Shown here: positions 1 through 8,812 of the stretch, piece after piece
How positions within the stretch are numbered: the stretch's first letter is position 1
How the letters are laid out: every line of letters begins with the position of its first letter
Program-made: the position numbers and the translations under genes
Assembly (NCBI GenBank): GCA_036381515.1
Contig: DASVCR010000081.1
Span: 1-64,000, forward strand
Source of the DNA: ZC4RG20 sp036381515
GTDB taxonomy: Bacteria > Pseudomonadota > Gammaproteobacteria > Steroidobacterales > Rariloculaceae
Length of the DNA stretch: 64,000 bases
Direction of reading: 5' to 3'
Notes under the pieces: generated by a model
Databases searched by the model: none
Seen by the model: only the letters and a program-made list of their open reading frames with translations
Told to the model about the DNA's origin: nothing

Positions 1-243
1 TCCGCTGCTCGCCAGAACCATGGGGTGAGCGGGGTTCTGAGGTCGACGAGCCCCGAGCTGCGGGTGGTCTCAGTTGCTACTGCACCGGCTGACGTGTTTG
101 CCGGCCTGCAAATGGCAATGATCGTTACGCTGCAAATCGCGGGCTACGCACTCCTGCTAAGCGCTGCTTGCCTTCGGCGGCAACGTCGCGTGCAAGCCCG
201 TGCTTCGCTGGAGCGACACGAGCACACCGCGGCTCTTTCTGAC

Positions 244-1293
244 TCATCGGCCCGTCAACAGATACCTCGTTCCGACCGCGCTCGGGCCGTACCGGCCGGG
301 TGCGAAGGTCTCGGCGAGCCGCGCCTTCGCACGCCAGCCCGTGCAGTGACCGGGTGCGACGACCCGCGGCCCAATGCGCGCTTCGAGATCGCGGACCGTC
401 GGCTCGACGCGAGGCTCCATCGGCTTGCCGGCGAGATGGTACCCGCCGAGCACGACATCCACCGGCATGTTCCCGAACGCGCCGCGCGCGGCGAGACATG
501 CGTTGACGATCCCGGCGTGCGAGCATGCCGAGAGCACGCTGACGCCGCGTCCTCGGACGCACGCCGCAACGTACCGCTCGTCCATGATCAGCGGATCCGG
601 AACGCCTTCGTCGCCGCGAAACGTGTGATGTCCCGCGAGGCCGGCCTCGTACTCGGTCACGCGGTCGATTCGCCCGCTGCCGAAGAAGAAGCCGCCGCAA
701 AGTGGATGCGGATCGGCATGCGTGACGATGTCGCCGCCGGCAGCGCGCATCGCGGCGAAGCTCGGCTCCGCCGGCAGCATCAGCATCGTGCCGTTCGGGG
801 CCTTCACGCCGCGCTGGTCCGGACGATCGGGATGAAGATCGACGAGCGGAGGAGGACGGCCGGCCGCGGCGCGCGCCTTCGCGATCGCCGCGATCACTTC
901 CGGGAACGCGCCGCTATGGTCGAAATGCCAGTGGGAGAGGAACACGCACTCGATGGCCGCGACATCGACGCGGAGGCGCTCCGCGTTCGCGAGCCAGACG
1001 TCCGGGTACGGGCCCGCGTCGAACAGCATCGAGCGCTCCCGCCCGTCGCGGCGTCCGGTGACGAGAACGGAGAAGCCGTGACACGCGCAGCACAGCTGGT
1101 CGAACACGACCTTGCAGTCGTGTCCTTCATAGGTTCGTGACGACGGCGTCCTCGCCGCCGTGCCGACGATCTCGGGAACCTGCGGCACGCCTTCGTCGAC
1201 GCTCGACAGTGTGTCCGTCTCGTTATCGACGACGACGAGCAGCTCGAGCTCGTCGAGCTCCAGGACGCCCTGCGGCAACGCGACTGCGTTCAT
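244..1293 (-). CDS. MBL-fold metallo-hydrolase
   Basis: A 349-residue metallo-beta-lactamase-fold hydrolase. The metal-binding signature HWHFDHSG lies at residues 121-128; further metal-ligand candidates are the His in LSACSHAG and in APGHCTG near the C-terminus. The layout (GFSVLV, DAGPYPDVW, LGGYH) resembles proteins annotated as 7,8-dihydropterin-6-methyl-4-(beta-D-ribofuranosyl)-aminobenzene-5'-phosphate synthase homologues, a family whose bacterial members mostly lack a proven substrate. There is no signal peptide, so it is probably cytoplasmic. The first ATG is used. The gene stands alone: left of it (1-243) I see nothing supportable, and right of it lies a non-coding stretch. The fold is certain; the substrate is unknown. 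Confidence 0.85.
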   Translation of the reverse strand: MNAVALPQGVLELDELELLVVVDNETDTLSSVDEGVPQVPEIVGTAARTPSSRTYEGHDCKVVFDQLCCACHGFSVLVTGRRDGRERSMLFDAGPYPDVWLANAERLRVDVAAIECVFLSHWHFDHSGAFPEVIAAIAKARAAAGRPPPLVDLHPDRPDQRGVKAPNGTMLMLPAEPSFAAMRAAGGDIVTHADPHPLCGGFFFGSGRIDRVTEYEAGLAGHHTFRGDEGVPDPLIMDERYVAACVRGRGVSVLSACSHAGIVNACLAARGAFGNMPVDVVLGGYHLAGKPMEPRVEPTVRDLEARIGPRVVAPGHCTGWRAKARLAETFAPGRYGPSAVGTRYLLTGR

Positions 1294-1524
1294 CGACGCA
1301 CCTCCCGTTCAGTCCAACGCCGTTCCAGTCGGCAGGCCCGGATCGAGCGAGCCGCTCGATGCCCGGTACGGGCGATAGCGCAATTCGTCGCAGCCATTCT
1401 ATGCTGGAGCACTTCCGGTATGAATCTCAGTATCAACTAAGCGCCGACGGCGAGGGCCTGTTTCGGTTCCGTCCGATACGATTTTCCACGGGCTACGCCT
1501 CCGCTCTGATCGCACGCGCACCGG

Positions 1525-1635
1525 CCGGCCACCGGCAGCGAGCGGAGCAGGACCTGCCTGAGCTGCGGATGGATCGCGACGCTGACGCCGATACCGAACG
1601 CGAGCGTCAGCCGATCACCGCAGTGAAACCGCGAC
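1525..1635 (-). pseudogene. Degenerate remnant of a MacB/FtsX-type ABC permease N-terminus
   Basis: Read on the minus strand in two adjacent frames, this stretch gives GFTAVIG, then LTLAFGIGVSVAI, then VLLRSLPVAG. That order matches the conserved first membrane segment of MacB/FtsX-like permeases (family pattern GFTxxAxLTLALGIGxxxAIFSxxNxxLLRPLP). A stop and a frame change interrupt it and nothing follows downstream, so it is a relic at most. The rest of 1294-1803 holds no gene I can support. The match is short and judged by eye. Confidence 0.35.
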
Positions 1636-1716
1636 GGGCGCCGGAGGCTACGAGCGCTGTAGCGCAGGTCGGAGCAGGCTGGAGATCGTCGCGGCGATCG
1701 CAGTGCTCACCGGGAG

Positions 1717-1734
1717 GAAAAGGGCTCTGACCCC
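1717..1734. repeat. Half copy of the GGGGTCAGAGCCC palindrome module
   Basis: The bases GGGCTCTGACCCC preceded by an A-run match the inner module of the dispersed palindromes at 30579, 43724 and 59976. Only one arm is present here, 70 bases upstream of the DUF305 gene, so it is probably a decayed copy. Confidence 0.6.
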
Positions 1735-1803
1735 GATTTCCTGCTGGCATTTGACGCGTTCACGCTCACGGTGCGACGATCGTGCCTGTCAGGCAGGCGA
1801 CAG

Positions 1804-2400
1804 ATGCGGCTCATGCACCGTCCCGCATTCGTTTCGATTTTGTTGCTCGGGCTCGGCGTCGTCCTCGGTGGGCAGGCGTCTCGTGCGGCAACCGACGACG
1901 AGGCGCTCTACACCGAGACGGATCTCCTCTTCCTTCAGCACATGATCGTCCATCACGAGCAGGCGGTCGCGATGTCGGCCCTCGTCCCGGAGCGCACCGA
2001 CCGGCAGGCGTTCGTCCGCTACGCGGATTACGTCGCGCGTGCTCAGGAGGCCGAGATCGCCGTGATGCAATCGCTGCTCGACCTCGCGGCGGAGCGGGGC
2101 CTCGAGATTCCCGCCTCTCATACGCTGCACGCCGATCCGCCGATGCAGGGCATGCTGTCGAGCGCGCAGATGGCGGCGCTCGCCGCGGCCGACGGCCGCG
2201 AATTCGAGCGGCTCTGGCTCGAGGGAATGATCCTTCATCACGAGGGCGCGATCGACATGGCCCGCGCCCAGCAGCTCGCCCAGCTCCGCGATGGCCGTCG
2301 TCCGTACGGCATCGACGTCCTCGTCGAGGGCATCATCGAAGATCAGCGCGCCGAGATCGCGCAGATGCGCCGCTGGCTCGACGAGTGGACCGGCGACTGA
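1804..2400 (+). CDS. DUF305 family exported protein
   Basis: A 198-residue protein with a signal peptide (hydrophobic residues 9-22, cleavage near QASRA-A), hence periplasmic. It carries two copies of the DUF305 signature: LQHMIVHHEQAVAM near residue 45 and LEGMILHHEGAIDMA about 95 residues later. DUF305 proteins are ferritin-like helical bundles often found with copper-resistance genes; the paired HHE motifs suggest metal binding. The ATG at 1804 is preferred over 1771 because it places the signal peptide at the N-terminus. It is monocistronic and ends just before a perfect palindrome that may terminate transcription. No copper genes lie nearby, so its role is inferred from the family only. 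Confidence 0.85.
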   Translation: MRLMHRPAFVSILLLGLGVVLGGQASRAATDDEALYTETDLLFLQHMIVHHEQAVAMSALVPERTDRQAFVRYADYVARAQEAEIAVMQSLLDLAAERGLEIPASHTLHADPPMQGMLSSAQMAALAAADGREFERLWLEGMILHHEGAIDMARAQQLAQLRDGRRPYGIDVLVEGIIEDQRAEIAQMRRWLDEWTGD

Positions 2401-2401
2401 G

Positions 2402-2444
2402 GTGTCAGGCACCTTTTTCCTGGAAGGAAAAAGGTGCCTGACAC
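2402..2444. repeat. REP-like palindrome between convergent genes, possible bidirectional terminator
   Basis: Perfect 19-base inverted arms (2402-2420 and 2426-2444) around a 5-base loop; the core is GTGTCAGGCACC followed by TTTTTCC. It sits between the stop of the DUF305 gene (2400) and the stop of the minus-strand LVIVD gene (2449), so the stem with its T- and A-runs could terminate both transcripts. It belongs to the family repeated at seven other places in the window. Confidence 0.85.
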
Positions 2445-2448
2445 GATC

Positions 2449-4434
2449 TCAGCGATGCGGACTCGTGCGATTGGACGAGTACACCCCCTCCTGCGGCAGC
2501 TCCTCCGCGCGCGGGCCCGTGTACCTGAAGACGTGCAGCCCCGTGTGGTTGTCGCCGACGTAGAGCAGCCCGTCGTGGATATCGACGTACGTCATGATGT
2601 CGCCCCACGGCACCGGGCGCGCATGCCCGACCTCGCGCGGATTGAACGGGTTCGAGATGTCGATCGCGCGCGTGCCGTGACCCTGCCAGTTCACGAACAC
2701 GAGGTTCTCGAGCACCGTCGGATTGTGAGCGTGCATCATCGGACGGATCGCCGCACCCGGCGGCCGGGGCTGCGCGAGGCAGTTCTCGATCAGGCTGTCC
2801 GACATCGCGTGCGCACCGACCATCATCGGATTGATCTCCGATTCGACCGAGATGATTCGCATGCCGCGCTCCGGACAGGGGCCGAACGGCCACTCCTCCG
2901 TGATGACGACGTAGGCCGGCCGGCCGCTCGTGTTGTCGGCCGTGCGCGCCGGCCGATTCGGCACGGGCACGGCGCTGTGAACGCCCGCGGCCGCGACGAA
3001 CGGGGGCGCGAAGTCGAAACGCGAACGCTCCTCTAGCCGCACGTAGCGCACGAGCTTTTGCTGCGCGGAGAGCTCGTCGGAGCGAAGCATCGCGAGCACG
3101 CCGGGATCTGAGTTCAGCACTGGATGCACGCAGTCGTTCGCAACCTCCAGCAGCCGGGCGACGTCGATGTCGCCGCCGACGCGCCCGTCGATCCACACGT
3201 TCGTGGACTGCTGATTGCAGATCCTGCCGGAAGCGATGTCCGCGTTCGTGTTGTTCGCGATGAGCTCGGTGTTCAGGATGTAGAAGCCGGCCGTGCCGCC
3301 CGCGACGTAGAAGCGCTCGCCGTCGTCCGACATAGAGCCCGAATGCAAATCGTTGCCCTGCGTGCGCTGCGACGCGCCCGGCCTGCCCCATTGATCCGTC
3401 AAATGCCGGTAGCTCGGGAAACGGCCGTCCGCGTAGAGGCCCGTCTCGTCAGGCACCTCCCGGCGCACCGGGCCGCCTATCGTCTCCAGCGTAAACGACG
3501 CGAGGAACAGCGGCTCGTCGAGCACCTCGCCCGTGTTCTCGTCGGTGATCGCCGTGAAGACGAGATCCTCGGGCTGCGCGCTGTAGGTTTGCGATGCGAC
3601 GATGAAGCGGTTCGGATTGTCCGGGTCGTGCCATAGATAGAACTCGTGCGCGAGGACGTTCTCCGCCTTCGCACCGTCGTCGAGCGGCAGGCACGTCTCG
3701 GAATCCATCGTGTACGTGATCACGTCGCCGCCCGTGCCCGTCGCCGCGGCGCGCACCATCAGCATGCGCTCGACGCCGTCCGTCGACGTGTAGATGTACG
3801 GACGAAGCTCGCGATCGCGCACCGCGGTCAGCCCGTCGTCGACGGTGAGCTGCGGCATCGTGCCGACCTCGACGGGCGGGTTCGCAACGGGATCGGGCTG
3901 GATCCGAAAGATCTTCACGTCGTGCGTCACGCCGGGACCCGTCGTGTTCGTCGAGTTGCTTCGGCCCCAGTAGAGACAGTCGCCCGCGATGCCGAGGCCC
4001 GTCGAGCCCCAGCCGGTCGGGAACCCGTCGAGATCGCCGCCGCTCCACTCGCCCGTCTCCGGGTCGCGCTTCGACGGCGCCGTCGGAATCCAGTGCAGCC
4101 AATCGAAGTTGCGGAAAAGGCCGAGCCGCTCGGCCGCGACGAACGCGCCGGCATGAGCGTCCTCGGGCGACGACTTCGGATCGAGGTTTCCGTCGGCGCC
4201 GACGCGGCCGCCCGGCAGTTCCGCGAACGGGAGGTCGAACGTATCGAACGTGATCGGCACGCAGGTGACCGCCTCGTTCAGCGCCGGATCCACACAACGC
4301 GGCTCCTCCCGTTCGGCGGCCGCGGGGCCCGTACCGTCCGTTTGACCCTGGGCGTGAGCAACCTGCATCGCCACGGCCGTGCAGAGCCAGCCGAGCGCGT
4401 GCGAAACAGCCAATGCCGTGGATGTGATGCGCAT
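2449..4434 (-). CDS. LVIVD-repeat exported protein
   Basis: A 661-residue exported protein. The start at 4434 gives a signal peptide (MRITSTALAVSHALGWL, cleavage after AHAQ) and has a strong GGAGG ribosome site; the longer frame to 4599 adds an implausible Arg-rich leader. The C-terminal half carries LVIVD-type beta-propeller blades (for example IISVESEINPMMVG and RAIDISNPFNPREVG), a family found in secreted proteins of unknown activity. The N-terminal third is rich in Cys, Asp and Gly and lacks a domain I can name. The gene is monocistronic and converges on the DUF305 gene. The function is unknown; protein or ligand binding at the cell surface is a guess. Confidence 0.8.
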   Translation of the reverse strand: MRITSTALAVSHALGWLCTAVAMQVAHAQGQTDGTGPAAAEREEPRCVDPALNEAVTCVPITFDTFDLPFAELPGGRVGADGNLDPKSSPEDAHAGAFVAAERLGLFRNFDWLHWIPTAPSKRDPETGEWSGGDLDGFPTGWGSTGLGIAGDCLYWGRSNSTNTTGPGVTHDVKIFRIQPDPVANPPVEVGTMPQLTVDDGLTAVRDRELRPYIYTSTDGVERMLMVRAAATGTGGDVITYTMDSETCLPLDDGAKAENVLAHEFYLWHDPDNPNRFIVASQTYSAQPEDLVFTAITDENTGEVLDEPLFLASFTLETIGGPVRREVPDETGLYADGRFPSYRHLTDQWGRPGASQRTQGNDLHSGSMSDDGERFYVAGGTAGFYILNTELIANNTNADIASGRICNQQSTNVWIDGRVGGDIDVARLLEVANDCVHPVLNSDPGVLAMLRSDELSAQQKLVRYVRLEERSRFDFAPPFVAAAGVHSAVPVPNRPARTADNTSGRPAYVVITEEWPFGPCPERGMRIISVESEINPMMVGAHAMSDSLIENCLAQPRPPGAAIRPMMHAHNPTVLENLVFVNWQGHGTRAIDISNPFNPREVGHARPVPWGDIMTYVDIHDGLLYVGDNHTGLHVFRYTGPRAEELPQEGVYSSNRTSPHR

Positions 4435-4576
4435 GTCCCCCTCCTTCGCCGTCGTCGGCAGACCCGCTCCAGCGTAGGCCGGAGGGCGCCATGGGCTCAA
4501 CCCCGCTCGGGAGGCGCACGTGCCGCGCCGATAAGAGCGACGGCGGCGCCGGCGCCAAGCCAGCGCCGCCTGCGCA

Positions 4577-5686
4577 TCAGCCCCAGACTTCTTGCGCAAT
4601 TTCGACGACGAGTGCGAGCTTTCGCTTTTCGTCCTCCGGCGTAATGCAGTTGCCTTCCGCGACGCTCGCGAAGCCGCATTGCGGCGACAGGCAGAGCTGC
4701 TCGATCGGGACGTAACGCGCCGCCTCGTGGATACGGCGCTTGATTTCGTCCTTGTCCTCGAGCTCGCCGTGTTTCGTCGAAACGAGACCGAGGACGACCT
4801 TCTTGCCCTTCGGCACGAACCTCAGCGGCTCGAATCCTCCGGAGCGCTCATCGTCGTACTCGAGGAAGAAGCCGTCGACGTCGAGCTCGTTGAAAACGAC
4901 CTCCGCGATCGGCTCGTATCCGCCTTCAGCGAACCAGCGGCTCTTGGCGTTGCCGCGGCAAAGGTGAACGCACACCGTCATGTCGCTCGGTCGGCCGGAG
5001 ATGCACTCGTTGATCAGCCGTACGTACTCGCTCGGTAACGCGTCGACGTCGTCGCCGCGCTCCCGCACCCGCTCGCGCATCTCCTCGTCGCAGAGGTACG
5101 CGAGATTCGTATCGTCTATCTGCAAATAGCGGCATCCGACGTCCGCGAGATCCGCGATCTCCTCGCGAAAGACGCGCGCGACGTCCGCAAAGAACTCGCT
5201 CATCTCCGGATAAGTGTGTGGATCGATTGCATGCCGGCCGCCGCGGAAGTGGAGCATAGTGGGAGACGGTAGCGTCTGCCGGGCTGTGCGCGTCGTGACC
5301 GACTTCAGGAACCGGAAATTGCTTACCTCCACGCCGCCGCTTGGACGCTCGATCTTGTCGGTGACGACGGCGACGAACGGCGCCTCGTGGTTGCCCGATT
5401 CGTTGGTTCCCGGCGGGAATAGCTGCTTGAACTCTACGCCCTCGAGACTGTCGAGGAAGTCGCCGTGAAACGTCTGCCGCCGATATTCGCCGTCCGTGAT
5501 CGACTCGAGCCCGAGCGCCTCCTGCATCGCGACCGCCTGCCGAATACATTCGTCCTCGTAAGCTCGAAGCTCTTCCCTCGAGGCTTTCCCCGTACGAAAT
5601 CGTTCACGTAACTCGAGCAGGCTTCGGGGACGCAGAAGACTGCCGACGTGATCGGCGCGAAACGGTGGGCGATGTGTAGCGGTCAT
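4577..5686 (-). CDS. Cobalamin-independent methionine synthase II family methyltransferase
   Basis: A 369-residue single-domain homologue of the C-terminal catalytic barrel of MetE (UROD/MetE-like fold; YxjG/YxjH type). The N-terminal FRADHVGSLLRP is diagnostic. Zinc-ligand candidates are the His and Cys of VHLCRGN, the Glu of FFLEYDDERSGG and the Cys of SPQCGFAS. It has no N-terminal folate-binding half, so it probably uses a different methyl donor from full-length MetE; related proteins transfer methyl groups to homocysteine or selenohomocysteine. A GAGGACGG ribosome site precedes the ATG. No methionine genes are adjacent, so the substrate is open. Confidence 0.85.
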   Translation of the reverse strand: MTATHRPPFRADHVGSLLRPRSLLELRERFRTGKASREELRAYEDECIRQAVAMQEALGLESITDGEYRRQTFHGDFLDSLEGVEFKQLFPPGTNESGNHEAPFVAVVTDKIERPSGGVEVSNFRFLKSVTTRTARQTLPSPTMLHFRGGRHAIDPHTYPEMSEFFADVARVFREEIADLADVGCRYLQIDDTNLAYLCDEEMRERVRERGDDVDALPSEYVRLINECISGRPSDMTVCVHLCRGNAKSRWFAEGGYEPIAEVVFNELDVDGFFLEYDDERSGGFEPLRFVPKGKKVVLGLVSTKHGELEDKDEIKRRIHEAARYVPIEQLCLSPQCGFASVAEGNCITPEDEKRKLALVVEIAQEVWG

Positions 5687-6043
5687 GTTTACCGTCCTCT
5701 GGTATCGACGAAAGAACCGTGCGCCTTGCGGCGCAATCGAGTTTCGGGGGACGTTTCGTCCGAACGTCCGATGTCGATCGTTATTTGTCCGAATGAAATC
5801 GGCGACGCAGATCGAGTCGCCTCGTGAGAGCGCGATGCTCCCAGACGATTGTCGCGCAGCGGCGACGTCGCTACGCGGAATCCGAACGGCTCGGCAACGT
5901 GTGCCGGTCCGCGTGTGTTCTTCGCGAACGCGCGAGACGCTATGTTAACAAAATCGAAAAGGCGCGTCGCACCATGCGCCACGGATCCGGCCCGCGGCTG
6001 GCCGCAAGCCCTCTGCGACAGCCGCCGGCCACCCGAGTGTGCC
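5687..6043. other. Non-coding stretch upstream of the MetE-like gene
   Basis: About 360 bases less GC-rich than the surroundings, with an AT patch near 5940-5960. The short open frames here show no family pattern. It presumably holds the promoter of the minus-strand MetE-like gene; I could not pick out a convincing -35/-10 pair or a SAM-riboswitch-like fold by eye. Confidence 0.4.
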
Positions 6044-6288
6044 TCAGCGCTGCTCCTGAATTCGAATCATGTTGCCCGCGGGATCGCGGACGGCGCAGTC
6101 GCGCACGCCGTACGGCTGCATCGTGGGCTCCTGGACGATGTCGGCGTTGCCCGCCCGACCGTGATCCACCGCATCTTGCCTTTGCCGACGTCGCCGCGGA
6201 CCTCGAAGCCGAGCGTGTCGCGGTAGAAGGCCAGGGACGCGTCGGGGTCCGTGTGCGGAAGGAAGCTTGCATAGATGGTGACGTCCAT
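6044..6288 (-). pseudogene. Broken VOC (glyoxalase/bleomycin-resistance) family gene
   Basis: Starting from the ATG at 6288 the frame reads MDVTIYASFLPHTDPDASL, AFYRDTLGFEVRGDVGKGKM and RWITVGRA, the N-terminal half of a VOC protein. A different frame then gives NADIVQEPTMQPYGVRDCAV and RDPAGNMIRIQEQR, the conserved C-terminus. Intact relatives have about 45-50 further residues between these parts, so an internal deletion that also shifted the frame has destroyed the gene. The AraC remnant just upstream is the usual partner regulator of this VOC type. Confidence 0.8.
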
Positions 6289-6320
6289 GTTTGGCTCCGT
6301 TTGCAAATGGAGCGGCCATG

Positions 6321-6548
6321 CTAGCTGCGGCTCGCCTGTCGCGCTTCTCGATTCCTGATCGGCCTCGTCACCTGTTTCGCGACGCAGGACGGCATCCCGG
6401 CCGTCGCGCGCCCGGACTGCCGCCGATAGACGCTGGGTGAAACACCGACGAGCTCGGTAAATCGGCTGCTGAAGGTGCCGAGCGACGAGCAGCCGACGGC
6501 GAAGCACACCTCGATCACGCCCAGGTCGCCGCGGCGCAGCAGCGCCAT
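6321..6548 (-). pseudogene. Truncated AraC-family regulator (C-terminal HTH remnant)
   Basis: Only the last part of an AraC-type DNA-binding domain remains: RRGDLGVIEVCFAVGCSS, LGTFSSRFTELVGVSPSVYR and a tail CVAKQVTRPIRNREA. This tail is typical of AraC regulators paired with VOC proteins. The first helix-turn-helix and any effector domain are missing upstream of 6548. It lies just upstream of and in the same direction as the broken VOC gene, so both were probably one operon that decayed together. Confidence 0.75.
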
Positions 6549-6587
6549 CGATTCCGGGCAATGACGCCCGATGAGCCGAGCTATCCG

Positions 6588-7211
6588 CTACTCGAAGGGG
6601 CTTTGCCGTTGTTGCCGTTCGAGCGATCTTCGGGGAGAGCTCTGCGCTACGGTTTCGCTCGCCGATACGCGGCCGACGATCTCGCGCAGCCTGGAATGCT
6701 CGCGAGGCAATAGGCCGTGGTGGTCGAGGTGATCGACCAGCGAGACGAGGTGAAACTCTGCGTAGCCGGGCGATGCCGCGTCGAAACGCTCGGCTCGAGC
6801 CTCGAGCCAATCGAGCCCGTTCTCGATCGCGAGCCTCGCTTTGCGGAAGAACGGGAACGCCGCCGTGTCGATACCAGTGCGGGCCGCGAGGATCAGCTTG
6901 ACCTCCTCCTGCATGATAGCGTTCATCACGGCGCGCAGGTTCAGCGTTTCGGGATCCGAGGCGAGCACGCGATAACGGTCTAACGGATCGACCTTACGGA
7001 CGACATACTGCGCGATGTGATCCGACTCGACGAGCCACGTTCCGCCGTCCTCGAGCACGGGAACCTTCATGACGGGGTTATTGCCGAAGCGTGACGCGTC
7101 ACTGCCCGAGACGTCGCCTGGGCTCAAGAGCTCGTATTCGAGACGGTAATGATCGAGCAGCAACCGCACCTTACGCGAGTAGTGCGAAAGCGGAGTAGCG
7201 TAGAGCCGCAT
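6588..7211 (-). CDS. Glutathione S-transferase family protein
   Basis: A 207-residue protein with an N-terminal thioredoxin-like GST domain (MRLYATPLSHYSRKVRLLLD; cis-Pro region VMKVPVLEDG; ESDHIAQYV) and an all-helical C-terminal domain. The Ser/Tyr near residues 8-11 is the candidate thiolate-stabilising residue. Members conjugate or reduce electrophiles with glutathione in the cytoplasm; the substrate cannot be read from sequence. It lies 30 bases downstream of the glutathionyl-hydroquinone reductase gene on the same strand, so the two are probably co-transcribed. The last 20 residues are Gln/Arg-rich and unlike typical GST ends, possibly an altered C-terminus next to the decay zone. Confidence 0.85.
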   Translation of the reverse strand: MRLYATPLSHYSRKVRLLLDHYRLEYELLSPGDVSGSDASRFGNNPVMKVPVLEDGGTWLVESDHIAQYVVRKVDPLDRYRVLASDPETLNLRAVMNAIMQEEVKLILAARTGIDTAAFPFFRKARLAIENGLDWLEARAERFDAASPGYAEFHLVSLVDHLDHHGLLPREHSRLREIVGRVSASETVAQSSPRRSLERQQRQSPFE

Positions 7212-7241
7212 GGCCGAGTTGACCTTACGCCGGCTGCTCGG

Positions 7242-8252
7242 TCAGGTGCGATGCGTACGACTCAGTCGCTCGCGCCCGTGCGGCGCGTCGAAGTCGACCA
7301 GCGGCCCTTTCGGTACGATGCCGAGCGGATTTCGCAGCTCGCTAAGCGAAAAGTAGCCCTGCTTGTAGAGGTCGAAAAAGACGGTTTCGCGGATGCCGTC
7401 GGTCTGATAGAGGTCGCGCGCGTACGGCCACAGGTGCTCGTAGTCCATGAGGCGGCGCAGGTTGCACTTGAACGCGTAGTGGTAGGCAACGTCGAAGCGG
7501 ACGAGCGTCGGGAACAGGCGCCAGTCGGCCTCGGTCTGCACGTCGCCGCAAAGGTAGCGGCGGTCAGCCAAACGCGCGTCGAGCCAGTCGAGCGTCTCGA
7601 ACACCTGGTCGAACGCCTCCTCGTACGCCTCCTGCGTCTGCGCGAAGCCCGCGCGGTAAACGCCGTTGTTGACGTTCTCGTAGATGCGCTCGTTCAACTC
7701 GTCGATCTCGGCACGCAGGGCCTCGGGGTAGAAATCGACCGGGCGTGCGCCGACGCCGTCGAACGCCGAGTTCAGCATGCGAATGATGTCCGCCGACTCG
7801 TTCGACACCATGCGCCCGCTCTGCTTGTCGTAGAGCACGGGCACGGTGACCCGGCCCGTATACCCCGGGTGGCTCCTCGCGTAGACCTGCCACAGCGCGT
7901 CGCTCCCAAGGCACGTGTCCGCACACTGCTCCGAGCGATTGTCGAACACCCAGCCCTGATCGGTCCGGCGCGGCAGCGCGAACGAGACCGAGATATGCTC
8001 CTCGAGGCCTTTGAGCTTGCGGAAGATCAGCGTGCGATGCGCCCACGGGCAGCCGAACGCGACGTACAGATGGTAGCGGCCGGGCTCCGCCTTGAAGCCG
8101 CCTTCGCCCGTGGGCCCCGGTGCGCCGTCCCGGGTCACCCAGTTGCGGACGACGGACGGGCTGCGCTCGAAGCGTCCGTTGTTGAACCGCAGGGCCGTCG
8201 CTTGCTCGTCCGTGACCCAGCGGCCGTCGATCATTGCTCCCATTCGGGACAT
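7242..8252 (-). CDS. Glutathionyl-hydroquinone reductase (ECM4/YqjG, xi-class GST)
   Basis: About 336 residues. The motif FGCPWAHRT carries the catalytic Cys of xi-class GSTs, which reduce glutathionyl-hydroquinones; the C-terminal helical domain has the family stretches INELNERIYENVNNGVYRAG-like and FDVAYHYAFKCN. Length fits the family (about 320-330). Three in-frame ATGs (8252, 8243, 8234) are all possible and none has a clear ribosome site; 8252 is used. The longer frame to 8414 has no family similarity. It is probably in an operon with the GST gene downstream, consistent with quinone or aromatic detoxification. Confidence 0.88.
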   Translation of the reverse strand: MSRMGAMIDGRWVTDEQATALRFNNGRFERSPSVVRNWVTRDGAPGPTGEGGFKAEPGRYHLYVAFGCPWAHRTLIFRKLKGLEEHISVSFALPRRTDQGWVFDNRSEQCADTCLGSDALWQVYARSHPGYTGRVTVPVLYDKQSGRMVSNESADIIRMLNSAFDGVGARPVDFYPEALRAEIDELNERIYENVNNGVYRAGFAQTQEAYEEAFDQVFETLDWLDARLADRRYLCGDVQTEADWRLFPTLVRFDVAYHYAFKCNLRRLMDYEHLWPYARDLYQTDGIRETVFFDLYKQGYFSLSELRNPLGIVPKGPLVDFDAPHGRERLSRTHRT

Positions 8253-8400
8253 TCTGGCCACATCGGGCGGCGCGTCAACGATTCCGTCCAAACGGCTGCC
8301 CGTGCATCCAGCCCAGAAACGCGCCGAAGAATCGCCAGCACGGAAGCCTAGGGTCCGGGCACACTTCGGATGCCACTCATCGGCGGAGGAAGTCCGGCCA

Positions 8401-8484
8401 AGACCGAAGAACATCTACGGCATCACCAAACGAGCCGCGGAAGACCTGTGCGAGCTCTTCTACCGCCGATTCGGGCTCCCTTGG
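8401..8484 (+). pseudogene. Fragment of an NAD-dependent sugar epimerase/dehydratase
   Basis: In one frame 8401-8484 reads RPKNIYGITKRAAEDLCELF then YRRFGLPW. This matches the catalytic YxxxK segment of extended short-chain dehydrogenase/epimerases (pattern NIYGVTKxAAEDLCELFHRxxGLP). Nothing else of the roughly 300-residue gene is found on either side, so it is an isolated relic. The surrounding 8253-8888 holds no other gene. Confidence 0.6.
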
Positions 8485-8536
8485 CGAGGACCCACGCCCC
8501 CTCCTCCGACGCTCGTCGACGACAGCTTCCATCACA

Positions 8537-8591
8537 CCTCCGCGGAGGGATTTCTGGAATGATTCGCATTCAGAAAATCCCTCCGCGGAGG
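8537..8591. repeat. Long imperfect palindrome with CCTCCGCGGAGG ends
   Basis: Two 25-base arms (8537-8561 and 8567-8591) pair with two or three mismatches around a 5-base loop; each arm starts with the self-complementary CCTCCGCGGAGG. It differs in sequence from the GTGTCAGACACC family. It lies in the non-coding decay zone, right after the epimerase fragment, and has no T-run on either side. Confidence 0.7.
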
Positions 8592-8812
8592 CGCGCCAGT
8601 ATCCCCAGGCGGGACCCGCCGGTCCGAACCGAGGCGATAGAGTCCGCGCAAATCGATCGGGCAGCGATGCCAGCCGAGATTGCTCGGCGACGTTCTCGCC
8701 GGAACGCCGCTCACTGGTCGGGTGAACGAGCGGTCCGTCGCCGGCGAGTGGGCCCGCCCCGAGCACGCGGTAGTTTTCTCCCATGCAAGAATTTGCTAAT
8801 CGCGCGATTGGT

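Noticed and set aside
25..1140. Plus-strand frame of 371 codons at the left edge
   Set aside because: Antisense to the MBL hydrolase; no motif. The remaining bases 1-243 also show nothing supportable.
2405..3391. Minus-strand 328-codon frame
   Set aside because: Out-of-frame shadow inside the LVIVD gene, extended through the palindrome at 2402-2444.
5689..5982. Minus-strand frame of 97 codons upstream of the MetE-like gene
   Set aside because: No ribosome site or recognisable motif; sequence composition differs from coding DNA here.
8377..8784. Minus-strand 135-codon frame
   Set aside because: Covers the epimerase fragment and the palindrome in the wrong direction; no similarity seen.
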